DNA from: Candidatus Nealsoniibacteriota bacterium
GTDB taxonomy: Bacteria > Patescibacteriota > Minisyncoccia > Minisyncoccales > PWPS01
Direction of reading: 5' to 3'
Assembly: GCA_003557065.1 (NCBI GenBank)
Contig: PWPS01000001.1
Location: 1 to 45,284, forward strand
DNA length: 45,284 bases
Positions 1 to 8,268 of this stretch are shown here, in pieces (the stretch's first letter is position 1; each line of letters opens with the position of its first letter). A program made the translations under genes and the position numbers. The notes under the pieces were generated by a model that did no database searches, was not told the origin of the DNA, and was given only the letters and a program-made list of their open reading frames with translations.

Positions 1-707
1 GGAATCATATCTTTTCTTCCTTTCTTTTTTAAGGCGATAAGAATTAACCCTATTACGGCACCCAAAATAAATGAAAAAAATAAACCGACCAGAATATCGG
101 GAAATCCCAGAAAAAATCCCATAAAGGCAGCGTACCTAACATCCCCAAAACCGATTCCCTTTCCCTTACTGAAGAAGAAGACGGAGAAAAAGAAAAGAAA
201 AGTGAAAAGCCCGGACAATAGGTCGTATGTGAAGACCATAAAGCTTCTATTTACAAAAAAGCTCAAAGTTATAATAAGTAAAGAGGCGAATATGGCCGGA
301 TATATTACCTTGTTCGGTATTATGTAATGCTTCAGATCATAAACGAAAACAACGACAAGGCAAGAGAAAATAAAAAGATTCAGAATGAATATCGTTATGG
401 ACAACAAGCTTTGAGTCGGATTTAAAAAAAGATAGACCAAAACAAAAATAATCCCGGTAAAAAGTTCCACAACGGGATATTGCATTGAGATTTTCTCATT
501 GCAATACCGACACTTGCCACGCAAAAAAAGAAAGGAAATAACCGGAATCAAATCAAGTGAATTGAGTTTATGTTTACATTTCGGACAAAAGGAGTTTCCC
601 TTAACCGTTTTATCGGTCTCCATTCTATACATCAGGCAATTCAAAAAAGATCCGACGGCCAATCCGAAAAGAAAAATAAAGGTAAGCAGTATTTCCTGGG
701 GAATCAT
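1..707 (-). CDS. pilD: Prepilin peptidase PilD (C-terminus off the left edge)
   Basis: Membrane aspartyl protease that removes the leader of type IV prepilins, and usually N-methylates the new N-terminus. I translated it directly: it starts MIPQEILLTF at 707 and is still open at base 1. Seen: an N-terminal cytoplasmic domain with two CxxC pairs (C41/C44 and C66/C69), the zinc-type motif of bifunctional prepilin peptidases; several hydrophobic helices; the two catalytic aspartates in VYDLKHYIIP (D124) and GIGFGDV (D189); and the start of the late conserved motif KKGRKDMIP at the window edge. About 235 residues are visible. It lies downstream of the pilin gene and its terminator, so it may be read partly by read-through or from its own weak promoter. 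Identity is firm; only the last residues are missing. Confidence 0.93.
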   Translation of the reverse strand, partial: MIPQEILLTFIFLFGLAVGSFLNCLMYRMETDKTVKGNSFCPKCKHKLNSLDLIPVISFLFLRGKCRYCNEKISMQYPVVELFTGIIFVLVYLFLNPTQSLLSITIFILNLFIFSCLVVVFVYDLKHYIIPNKVIYPAIFASLLIITLSFFVNRSFMVFTYDLLSGLFTFLFFFSVFFFSKGKGIGFGDVRYAAFMGFFLGFPDILVGLFFSFILGAVIGLILIALKKKGRKDMI

Positions 708-754
708 ATCTTTAATTGAATATTATCAAAAAAAATGCTCCTATTCAATAAAAA

Positions 755-774
755 AACCATCCGCAAAGATGGTT
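755..774 (-). terminator. Rho-independent terminator after the pilin gene
   Basis: On the minus strand a 7-bp stem (AACCATC paired with GATGGTT) with a short loop is followed by a run of T. It lies between the pilin stop and the pilD start, so it would limit pilD expression relative to the abundant pilin. Confidence 0.7.
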
Positions 775-824
775 TCTTTATTACTCTCTAAATTTTTATT
801 AAAACTACTACAACTTTTTAGACC

Positions 825-1307
825 CTAAGTGGTGTCCATGACGTCATCACAATTTGATGCAGTCGAGTCCGGGTCAGTATCTCCCATTTCATGCTCACCC
901 GCGTTACCATCACTGTCGATACAGTAATAAACTACATTATCATCTTCGGAAGGAGCACAAAGAGGTGCCCAAGCCGCATACCTTTGAAAATTGTCGGATA
1001 TGCTTATCTGATACTCCGAATCAACTGCATCCGGAAGATAAGCTACACTACAGGGTGGAATTTGATCCTTGATATTTTCCCATCCGGACGAAGTATCGTA
1101 ATTCTCATAACTACCTCTTCCTCCCAGAGGATCATAGTAATATTGCTCGGCATTACTTCTGATCTGTGACAACTCGGATCTTATCTGTGTATCATAAGCA
1201 CCTTCTCTAGCTCCACTAATCGATACAAAGGCGATACCGGACAAAATTCCGATTATGGCAATAACCACAAGCAGCTCGATCAACGTAAAACCTTTTTGAT
1301 TTTTCAT
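825..1307 (-). CDS. Type IV pilin / pseudopilin with class III signal
   Basis: Structural pilin or pseudopilin of 160 aa. The N-terminus MKNQKG|FTLIELLVVIAIIGIL is a textbook prepilin: a short charged leader, cleavage after G6, F+1 and E+5, then a hydrophobic helix that anchors the subunit and forms the fibre core. The C-terminal region carries four cysteines (PPCSVAYL, APLCAPSE, VYYCIDSD, ASNCDD) that may form disulfides, and a GDTDPDS segment. It is separated from pilC by its own promoter and followed by a terminator, which fits a highly expressed subunit. Whether it is the main pilin or a minor one cannot be decided, but it is the only one in the locus. Confidence 0.92.
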   Translation of the reverse strand: MKNQKGFTLIELLVVIAIIGILSGIAFVSISGAREGAYDTQIRSELSQIRSNAEQYYYDPLGGRGSYENYDTSSGWENIKDQIPPCSVAYLPDAVDSEYQISISDNFQRYAAWAPLCAPSEDDNVVYYCIDSDGNAGEHEMGDTDPDSTASNCDDVMDTT

Positions 1308-1354
1308 AGTGATCTTTTTGTTAATAATTTGACCTTTATTTTATTCTCACTGGA

Positions 1355-1383
1355 AGTATAGTCAAAAAATAAACTTACGTCAA
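1355..1383 (-). promoter_or_regulatory. Sigma70-type promoter of the pilin gene
   Basis: Minus strand: -35 TTGACG (1383-1378), 17-bp spacer, -10 TATACT (1360-1355). It lies between the pilC stop and the pilin start and predicts a leader of about 40 nt. This supports independent, stronger expression of the pilin than of the assembly genes upstream. Confidence 0.65.
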
Positions 1384-1397
1384 TAAAATTTTATGCC

Positions 1398-2615
1398 TCA
1401 CATTCCCATACCGACGTTATATATCGGCAAAAGAACCGCAACAACCAAACCTCCAACAACCGCACCCAATAGAATTATCAGGGCCGGTTCCGCAATTTTA
1501 ACATAACTATCCATACTTCTTTCAACTTCGTCCCTGTAAAAACGAACTACACTTTTAAGAATCTTTTCCATTTCACCGGTTTTTTCTCCGACAATTATCA
1601 TCTGAGTCACTAGACTGGGGAAAAATTTGGGATGTTTTTTAAGGGATGTGCTTATATCCCTACCTTCCTTAACGTCTTTTCTTGTCTCCGCTACTATATT
1701 TTTATAAACATAATTTCCAACTATCCCTTCGGTTACCTCCAAAGATTTCACCATATCCAAACCACTGGATATAAGTGTCGCCATGCTTTCCGCAAAATAA
1801 GTCAGATAAACCTTCCTTGAAAACGCTCCTATTACGGGAACCTTCAATAAAGTACTGTCAAAAATCTCTTTTCCCTTTTCAGTCTTTATCGCCTTAAAGA
1901 AAGCGAATGAACCGGCAACGAGTAAAATTAAAACCAGAAGACCCCAGTCGATAACGAAATCAGAAGTTGTAATCACTATTTGAGTTATCATAGGCATTTC
2001 GGCATCAAGTTCTTCTATCATCTCAACCAAATCGGGGATAACGAAAAAGAGCAAAAAAGCTACAACGAAACTAAAAACAAAAACAATAAAAAGAGGATAG
2101 ACCATCGCTCCGATCAATTTCTTTTTAAACTTACTACTTCTTTCAATATGGTCTTCCAAATATTGAAGTGATTGTGGAAGATTACCGGATGCTTCACCAG
2201 ATTCTATCGCTCCGATATAAAACGGAGAGAATATGTCGGGGTATCTCTCCAAAGCCTTGGAGAACGGTTCCCCTCCCTCAACTTTTTCGGCAACATCTTC
2301 AACGGTTTTTTTGAGCTTATTGCTTTCTATTTGGTGAGCTAAAATTCTCAAAGACTCGATAATCCCTATTTGAGACTCAAGCATGATTCCCAATTGCCTG
2401 GAAAACATTATAAGATCCGTGTCCGAAACATTGTCAAAAAGAGCTATGTTAAGATCGAATTCTTTCTTGTAGAAAGGAACCTTAATTTTTTTAACTTCGA
2501 ACACATAAAGATCCCTTTGCTGTAATTTAAGTAAGGCCTCCCCTTTCGAGTCCGCTTCTATCGTCCCATTGACTTCTTCCCCTTCTTCATTTTTAGCTCT
2601 ATATTCGAAATCCAT
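1398..2615 (-). CDS. pilC: Type IV pilus platform protein PilC (GspF family)
   Basis: Inner-membrane platform that couples the PilB/PilT ATPases to pilin insertion and extraction. 405 aa, the normal length for the family. Seen: an N-terminal soluble region with YRAKNEEGEEVNGTIEA, then two T2SSF repeats (about 70-195 and 270-398), with membrane helices near 168-193, 219-240 and 373-398. The repeat signature appears as FSRQLGIMLESQIGI in the first and YFAESMATLISSGLDM in the second. The start lies 1 nt after the pilT stop, so it is probably translationally linked to pilT. Confident assignment. Confidence 0.95.
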   Translation of the reverse strand: MDFEYRAKNEEGEEVNGTIEADSKGEALLKLQQRDLYVFEVKKIKVPFYKKEFDLNIALFDNVSDTDLIMFSRQLGIMLESQIGIIESLRILAHQIESNKLKKTVEDVAEKVEGGEPFSKALERYPDIFSPFYIGAIESGEASGNLPQSLQYLEDHIERSSKFKKKLIGAMVYPLFIVFVFSFVVAFLLFFVIPDLVEMIEELDAEMPMITQIVITTSDFVIDWGLLVLILLVAGSFAFFKAIKTEKGKEIFDSTLLKVPVIGAFSRKVYLTYFAESMATLISSGLDMVKSLEVTEGIVGNYVYKNIVAETRKDVKEGRDISTSLKKHPKFFPSLVTQMIIVGEKTGEMEKILKSVVRFYRDEVERSMDSYVKIAEPALIILLGAVVGGLVVAVLLPIYNVGMGM

Positions 2616-2616
2616 T

Positions 2617-3684
2617 CTATTCGATTAACTTTTTAAGACTTTTGGGATTCCTTGAATAGGTAATCGCATCTTCTATTGTTATCTCATTATTTTTAATCAG
2701 GTCACTTAAATACTTATTAAGGCTGATCATCCCGTCGTTGGAAGAAGTTTCCACTATGATATCAAGTTCATGGATTTTATTTTCTCTTATCAAATTTGAG
2801 ACTGCAGAATTTCTCCTCATTATCTCACAAGCTGGAATCAGTCCTCCCGATTTTCTGGGTATCAATCTTTGAGAGACTATTCCCAAAAGCGATGCCGATA
2901 ACTGAGCTCTGATTTGATCCTGTTGATCGGATGGAAAGGAATCAACTATTCTGTGAACCGTCTGACTGGCAGAATTGGTGTGCAGTGTGGAAAAAACCAA
3001 ATGTCCGGTTTCAGCAGCGGTTATGGTAGTCTCTATAGTCTCGGGGTCTCTCATTTCACCGACCATTATGATGTCCGGATCCTGTCTGAAAACCGACTTC
3101 AAAGCTCTGGCGAAAGAGGGGGTATCCTGTCCGACTTCCCTTTGATCGATCAAAGCCTTGTCGTCTTTAAAGATATATTCTATAGGATCTTCTATCGTTA
3201 TGATGTGCTCAAATCTGGTTTTGTCTATCTTATCTATTAAAGCAGCTAAAGTTGTTGACTTACCATGCGAAGCGGGTCCGGTTATTAAAACCAGTCCCTG
3301 GTTGGCTTTTGAAAAATCATAGAGGCTTGAAGGAAGATGTAGTTCTTCCAGGTTTTTAATCCTTGCCGGTATCCTTCTCAGTGCGCAAGAAATATCTCCT
3401 TTTTGATTGAATATATTCACCCTGAATCTTGTTCCGTCATCAGATTGATAAGAAAAATCAACCTCTTTTTCCTTCAAGAAGCGTTCTCTTTGCTCTTCCG
3501 TAGCCAATTCAAAAGCCATCAATTTGGCCTCTTCACTTTTTACGGGATCCTCCTCCCTTATCTTTTGTAGATTCCCATTTATTCTTATTATCGGGTGTCT
3601 TCCGACGGATATATGTAAGTCGGATGCTTCTTTTTGAACCGCTTGATTCAATAATCTTTTTAATTTTTCTTTAATTTCATTCAT
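2617..3684 (-). CDS. pilT: Pilus retraction ATPase PilT
   Basis: Hexameric secretion-type ATPase that drives pilus retraction. I prefer the start at 3684 (MNEIKEKLKRLL), which overlaps the pilB stop by 8 nt and has an AAGAGG ribosome-binding site just upstream; an ATG at 3732 would add a Lys-rich tail lying inside pilB. This gives 355 aa, the usual PilT size. Seen: an N-terminal ASDLHISVGRHP motif, Walker A GPASHGKS (fits GxxxxGK[ST] but is less Gly-rich than most), Asp box TIEDPIEY, Walker B DIIMVGEMRD, His box HLVFSTLHTN, and the late region RAQLSASLLGIVSQRL typical of PilT rather than PilB. There is no CxxC zinc element, unlike PilB next door. Confidence 0.93.
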   Translation of the reverse strand: MNEIKEKLKRLLNQAVQKEASDLHISVGRHPIIRINGNLQKIREEDPVKSEEAKLMAFELATEEQRERFLKEKEVDFSYQSDDGTRFRVNIFNQKGDISCALRRIPARIKNLEELHLPSSLYDFSKANQGLVLITGPASHGKSTTLAALIDKIDKTRFEHIITIEDPIEYIFKDDKALIDQREVGQDTPSFARALKSVFRQDPDIIMVGEMRDPETIETTITAAETGHLVFSTLHTNSASQTVHRIVDSFPSDQQDQIRAQLSASLLGIVSQRLIPRKSGGLIPACEIMRRNSAVSNLIRENKIHELDIIVETSSNDGMISLNKYLSDLIKNNEITIEDAITYSRNPKSLKKLIE

Positions 3685-5437
3685 TTTCCTCTTCTTTTTT
3701 TGTTTCTTTTGTAGCTTTAAGAACAACCTCAACCGAGGTATGTCCCTCCAGGGCTTTCATAATGCCGTCTTGTCGCATCGTTATCATCCCCTGTTTATAT
3801 GCTTGCTTTTTTAATGGTTGCTCTCCTTTGTCTTCCAAGACTAAATTAGCCATCTCATCGGTCATCTCCAAGGCTTCATAAATTCCGATTCTTCCCTTAA
3901 ATCCGGTGGATCCGCACTTCTCGCAGCCGACCGGTTTAAAAATTTTAATGTCCGAAAGATTAAGACTTTCTCTGGTTCTCGGAGGGAGTTGCTCTATCTC
4001 ACTCAATATTATTTTTTTTATTCTTTCCTCGGGAACAACTTCTTTCTTACAACCGTCACAAAGTCTCCTGACCAATCTTTGAGCAATAGCCGTATTGAGC
4101 GAAGGGGGAACGAGATAAGGCTTTATCCCCATATCGGTCAATCTGGGAATAACTCCGACCGCATCATTGGTATGCAGTGTGGAAAGAACTATATGACCGG
4201 TAAGAGCAGCGTGAACCGCTAATTCCGCCGTTTCCTGATCACGAATCTCACCGACCATTATGATGTCCGGATCCTGTCTGAGAATTTGTCTTAATCCACT
4301 GGCAAAATCATATCCTATATCATGCTCTATCTGCGACTGATTTACCCCATCGATAAAATACTCCACCGGATCTTCCAATGTCACTATATTAACTTCTTCC
4401 GTATTCAATCTTCTCAGCAAAGAATAAAGTGTCGTCGTCTTACCCGATCCGGTAGGTCCGGTAGCAAGAATCATTCCGGTCGGCCTGTTTACTCCTCTGT
4501 TCACTATGGTCTCGGTCGAGTCTCTCATTCCCAGCTCTTCCAACTCCATCATTCCCTGTTCGGGATCAAGAACTCTTAAAACGACTTTTTCCCCCATGGT
4601 TGTCGGCATGGTGGCAACACGAAAATCAATATCCTTTCCGGCGATTTTTGAAAAGAATCTTCCGTCTTGCGGGAGTCTTCTTTCTTCTATCTTCAAGTTG
4701 GATAAAATTTTAATCCTGGCAACTACGGCCGGGTGTATTTTTAAAGGAAGCACCAATGAGGACCTTAACGCTCCGTCTATCCTGTATCTAACCTCCAACT
4801 TTTCTCTACCGGGCTCCACGTGTATATCCGAAGCTCCTCCCTCTATAGCCTCTTTTAGAATGACCGAAACAACCCTTACGATAGGTGCCTCTTCCGCCAT
4901 TTTCTGAACATTCTCCGTATCTTCTTCATTTATCCTTTTTGCCAACTCCTCTTCTTCTTCCGCCATGGCCCCCAGTGCCGCTCCCGCACCTTTTCTCAAC
5001 TCTCCATACTGACTTAGTATCTCTTCAAAGGTGCTTAGGTTTATTAGAAATATTTTGTAGGAAAACCCACCCCTACGAGAAAGAAATCTGAGCACCTCCT
5101 GAGCTTTCAAATCCTTGGGATAAACCATTCCTATTTCAATCGCATTTTCAGTCTTGTTTAAGGGAACCATTTTGTAATGCTTGGCCGAGTCTTCAGGAAT
5201 AAGGTTCGCTATGTCGGGCAAAACACTACCCAAACGATCAAGATTAACCTCGGGCTTGTAGGTAATATCCAAAATCTCACTTTTTATCCTGAAAAGCTGA
5301 TCTTCCGTAATCGGAATCGATGTATCTTCCATTATAACCTCTTCTTCTTTTCGTTCTCTGCTCTTTTCTTGCAACTCTTCAGCCTTTTCTTCACTTATCA
5401 ATTCCCTTTTTTTGATCTCGTCTATTAAGCTTTGCAT
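3677..5437 (-). CDS. pilB: Pilus extension ATPase PilB (GspE family)
   Basis: Assembly ATPase that powers pilus extension. 586 aa. N-terminal region: a charged coil, then an MshEN-like domain about 45-150. The core has ASDIHVEP (about 202), Walker A GPTGSGKT (327-334), TLEDPVEY, Walker B DIIMVGEIRD and HIVLSTLHTN. Two CxxC pairs (CDGCKKE and CEKCGSTG) form the zinc-binding element characteristic of PilB/GspE. It ends in TGA, overlapping pilT. The use of TGA as a genuine stop here matters for reading the in-frame TGA in the pilin-like gene at 18539. Assignment is secure. Confidence 0.95.
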   Translation of the reverse strand: MQSLIDEIKKRELISEEKAEELQEKSRERKEEEVIMEDTSIPITEDQLFRIKSEILDITYKPEVNLDRLGSVLPDIANLIPEDSAKHYKMVPLNKTENAIEIGMVYPKDLKAQEVLRFLSRRGGFSYKIFLINLSTFEEILSQYGELRKGAGAALGAMAEEEEELAKRINEEDTENVQKMAEEAPIVRVVSVILKEAIEGGASDIHVEPGREKLEVRYRIDGALRSSLVLPLKIHPAVVARIKILSNLKIEERRLPQDGRFFSKIAGKDIDFRVATMPTTMGEKVVLRVLDPEQGMMELEELGMRDSTETIVNRGVNRPTGMILATGPTGSGKTTTLYSLLRRLNTEEVNIVTLEDPVEYFIDGVNQSQIEHDIGYDFASGLRQILRQDPDIIMVGEIRDQETAELAVHAALTGHIVLSTLHTNDAVGVIPRLTDMGIKPYLVPPSLNTAIAQRLVRRLCDGCKKEVVPEERIKKIILSEIEQLPPRTRESLNLSDIKIFKPVGCEKCGSTGFKGRIGIYEALEMTDEMANLVLEDKGEQPLKKQAYKQGMITMRQDGIMKALEGHTSVEVVLKATKETKKEEENE

Positions 5438-5441
5438 TTTT

Positions 5442-6635
5442 TTAATTAATGAGACCTAATTCTTCTATTTTTTCTTCAGCACGCAAATAGAACTCGTTGA
5501 TTTCCCTCCTCAGCTCATTCGGAGTAAATTCTACTTCTTCGTATCTGTTTTTAATTTCTTCCACTTCCTCTCTAAGTAAAGCGTACTCATTTTCCGCTCT
5601 CATTATTATTTCCGGATCATCCAAATCCTCTATCATTTGAAGGAAAGAAGCAAAAGCATTTTCAACCTCTTGGAAAATTTCTTCCGCTTCGTCGAATTCG
5701 GTAAAGTCATCAACTAATTCTTCCAATTTTTTTATTTTTTCTTCTATGTCCGATTCATATTGCCCGATTGATTGCCTTAAAGAAGATACTGTCAGCTCTC
5801 CTCTTGAATATCTTTCTTCGATATCTCTGAACCTTTCTTCGAATTCGGAATAGTTTTCTTCCATTTCACTTCTAATATCTTCCTCTAAAAACTCTTTGAC
5901 TCTCTCCAGGGCTCTATGAAATTCGGTTAATTTTTCCCCGGCTCTCATTAGAAGATTTTCCGCCTCCCTCTCTCCCTCCGTTTGATAATCCTCCAACGTC
6001 GTATCATAATCATCTTTTCCTATTATCACTATATCTCCACGCATCCCTCCCCCGAAAGACGAAAAATAAGAGACCATTCCATCTTCTGCCTTAAATTCGA
6101 ATTTTTCTTCCCTTTTATCCGCTATTTCCCCCGAATCAAACACAATATCTCCAGCACTGTCTTCTATTTTAAAATCATGCTCTTCTCCACTAAAGTTTTC
6201 AATGGTAATCTCATACCATCTCCCTTCAAAAAGAAAAACTTCCGGATTCCTTTCTCCGGCTATTCTGTCAGGAAAAATTCCCGTCCAGCCGTCATCATCA
6301 ACCTTAAAGACAAGGTTAAAATTCTCCCACCACTCTCTCAGACGACTATCCGTCGGTATTCTGGGTGCATGAAAAGGGTTTTCAACCAAAACCTTATCCC
6401 AAAGAAGAAAAGGGGAATCTCCTCTATGGAAAGTATTTAAATTTTGAAAAAAATAACTGTCCAAAAAGACCAGATCTATATTAGGAAATCTCTGCAGGCT
6501 ATGGTCAATCATAATCTCATCATGTTCATAATCGGAAATAAAAACCTCCCAAACCACAAACCCAATTATCGCAACCGTAATCAAAACTACGGTATAGAAA
6601 TATTTTGGATCACTGTTTTTTTTATCCTTGCTCAT
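5442..6635 (-). CDS. Membrane-anchored protein with cupredoxin-like domain and long coiled coil, in the pilus operon
   Basis: I do not recognise a named family. 397 aa. Seen: a short charged N-terminus, one membrane helix (about 12-33), a linker rich in aromatic residues, then a beta-rich domain (about 120-205) reading YEITIENFSGEEHDF, a Gly/Glu-rich middle, and SYFSSFGGGMRGDIVII. This follows the cupredoxin strand pattern, but the late Cys and His copper ligands of blue copper proteins are absent (SSFGGGMRG); only one candidate ligand, H153, remains. Residues about 213-397 are almost entirely Glu/Lys/Arg-rich heptads, predicted as coiled coil. It sits between pilO and pilB with gaps of only 2-4 nt, where many bacteria carry pilP. 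It may be an extracytoplasmic alignment or scaffold protein; that is inference from position and shape. Confidence 0.6.
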   Translation of the reverse strand: MSKDKKNSDPKYFYTVVLITVAIIGFVVWEVFISDYEHDEIMIDHSLQRFPNIDLVFLDSYFFQNLNTFHRGDSPFLLWDKVLVENPFHAPRIPTDSRLREWWENFNLVFKVDDDGWTGIFPDRIAGERNPEVFLFEGRWYEITIENFSGEEHDFKIEDSAGDIVFDSGEIADKREEKFEFKAEDGMVSYFSSFGGGMRGDIVIIGKDDYDTTLEDYQTEGEREAENLLMRAGEKLTEFHRALERVKEFLEEDIRSEMEENYSEFEERFRDIEERYSRGELTVSSLRQSIGQYESDIEEKIKKLEELVDDFTEFDEAEEIFQEVENAFASFLQMIEDLDDPEIIMRAENEYALLREEVEEIKNRYEEVEFTPNELRREINEFYLRAEEKIEELGLIN

Positions 6636-6637
6636 AT

Positions 6638-7162
6638 TTAATAAGAATAAACTCTAACGGTTACTCTGTAATCCAACGGCTCCCCCCTTTCCCCGGAGCC
6701 TCTCCCCATCGTTATCTCTCTTACGTTCATTATTCTTGCCGAGCTTTTCAGTTCTCTTATGAAATTTTTAAAATTGGAATAAGCCCCTTCGATACTGAAA
6801 TTTATTTCCGTCATTTTAATTTCTACTCTATCGGGATGTGCTCTGGTAGAAAAGTCTCCTATACCACTAACTCTGACACCCGTCCGATAAGAAGCTCTTC
6901 TTATCTCGGCAAAGAGAGATGGAACGTAATGATCGTTCGGAATACCATCTTCGAACTTTCTAACTTCTCCCCGATAATCAATCTTCAAAGCTCCAGCCAT
7001 CGCTTCCATGGTTTGGTTGTAATTTATCATATTCTGCAAGTCAATTTCCTTTATTTCAGCCTTCACCATGGCCTCTCTTAAATCTTGGTATTCGGGCCAT
7101 ATGACCAAACCCATCAAAAGAAAGGATCCGATAAGACAAATTGTAGCTATAATCGGGCGCAT
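6638..7162 (-). CDS. pilO: PilO-like pilus alignment protein
   Basis: 174 aa bitopic membrane protein. Seen: one N-terminal helix (about 3-22), then a short helical segment, then an alpha/beta region ending in strand-rich sequence (VEIKMTEINFSIEGAY, then FKNFIRELKSSARIMNVREI) typical of the ferredoxin-like fold of PilO. PilO pairs with PilN through its coiled coil and periplasmic domain and links PilM to the outer parts of the machine. Position directly after pilN (1-nt gap) supports the call. Sequence conservation is low in this family, so the symbol rests on fold pattern plus synteny. Confidence 0.78.
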   Translation of the reverse strand: MRPIIATICLIGSFLLMGLVIWPEYQDLREAMVKAEIKEIDLQNMINYNQTMEAMAGALKIDYRGEVRKFEDGIPNDHYVPSLFAEIRRASYRTGVRVSGIGDFSTRAHPDRVEIKMTEINFSIEGAYSNFKNFIRELKSSARIMNVREITMGRGSGERGEPLDYRVTVRVYSY

Positions 7163-7163
7163 T

Positions 7164-8267
7164 TTATTTGAATATCAATGGATCAAAAGTAATATTGAAT
7201 TGAAAACTCACACCTAGGTCTTCTCCTTCTATTTCTCTTATTCCGGATAATACAACCTCTTCAATTGGGTGAATTTTTTCTTTTCCTGCCACCTCGAACC
7301 AATCTTGGTCCAAAAGCTGATGTCCTCTCATTCCTTTCTGAAAAACATAATCCTCTTTTCTTGCGTGACTGAGCAGGGGTAGAGCTTTTTCCCCCTCAAA
7401 GTCTATTCTTTTAGGATCTTCTCCGGAAATGGGACTTTTTCGTAAATTGATTGCATTCTTTACGATAACACTGTTATCCGGATAAATCTCTCTGAGTAGG
7501 GTAAGTTCATTTCCTTCATCGGGTATTCCAAAAATAAACTCTTTCGATCTTGATTCTTCATCATTGTTACTGGTTACTCTGATACCGACCACCTCGCCTC
7601 TGTAATCCTCGGAAAAGCTGATTTTAAAATTTTCATTTTCACCGTCTTCTCCTCCCAAGCTCCTTTTCAAAAGTCTACCACTCATATCAAAAGCAACCCA
7701 ATCAAAATGATCGTATTCCCGTGGATAAGCAACTTCAAATCGATATTCCAACCCTCCTTCATTGTTCCAATTGATTCTTTTTTCTATTATCTGACTTTTG
7801 TCTATCCAACCAAAAATTTCCCTTTCCATGGAAAAATTTTTGAGGATTGAATGTTGTTGCTCCAACGTTCTGAAATTAAGAGTTTCCCCCACCATCGTTA
7901 TCGATCCGGTAGTCAAATTGATGCCCGTAGATTCCAGTCTGGACATCGGATGTGTTGCATTTTCCAAAAAAAGGAAAAAATCATCAACTTTAGCTCTGTT
8001 CCATACCAGATAAGTATAATCCGATATCTTGGCCATATACTCATAAACCAAATCTTGGTTTTTGTTGAAATCCGCCTCTCTCCCCAATCTATCCAATAAT
8101 TCCCTCCTGTTTTCAATCTGAGACTGCAGCTCAATATTCCACTGAGAGATTAATAAATACCCACTAAGACAAAAAAGCAAAAGAATTATCGAGTAATAAA
8201 AAAGAACATCAAAAGAACCGGGAAGGTTAAATGTTTTTTCTTTTTCCGGTTTTATATTTATCGCCAT
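7164..8267 (-). CDS. pilN: PilN-like alignment protein with extra Ig-like and SH3b-like regions
   Basis: 367 aa, about twice the usual PilN length. The N-terminal INIKPEKEKTFNLP is the kind of short cytoplasmic tail by which PilN binds PilM. A membrane helix follows (about 22-42), then a helical/PilN core (43-182) with the pattern RTLEQQHSILKNF and GLEYRFEVAYP. Residues about 184-248 are strand-rich and look Ig-like (FDWVAFDMSGRLLKRSL, then GEVVGIRVTS). Residues about 265-328 look SH3b-like (VIVKNAINLRKSPISG, then DQDWFEV, matching the xNLRxxPs...gWyxV pattern). The C-terminus returns to a PilN-like strand, LGVSFQFNITFDPLIFK. Order and spacing pilM-pilN-pilO support the symbol. The domain readings are by eye and would need a structure prediction. 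Confidence 0.75.
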   Translation of the reverse strand: MAINIKPEKEKTFNLPGSFDVLFYYSIILLLFCLSGYLLISQWNIELQSQIENRRELLDRLGREADFNKNQDLVYEYMAKISDYTYLVWNRAKVDDFFLFLENATHPMSRLESTGINLTTGSITMVGETLNFRTLEQQHSILKNFSMEREIFGWIDKSQIIEKRINWNNEGGLEYRFEVAYPREYDHFDWVAFDMSGRLLKRSLGGEDGENENFKISFSEDYRGEVVGIRVTSNNDEESRSKEFIFGIPDEGNELTLLREIYPDNSVIVKNAINLRKSPISGEDPKRIDFEGEKALPLLSHARKEDYVFQKGMRGHQLLDQDWFEVAGKEKIHPIEEVVLSGIREIEGEDLGVSFQFNITFDPLIFK

Positions 8268-8268
8268 G

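Noticed and set aside
854..1169. Plus-strand frames opposite the pilin gene
   Set aside because: Overlap a clear prepilin on the other strand; composition is shadow-like.
3685..3732. N-terminally extended pilT start at 3732
   Set aside because: The extension lies inside pilB, is Lys-rich low-complexity sequence, and a better start with a ribosome-binding site exists at 3684.
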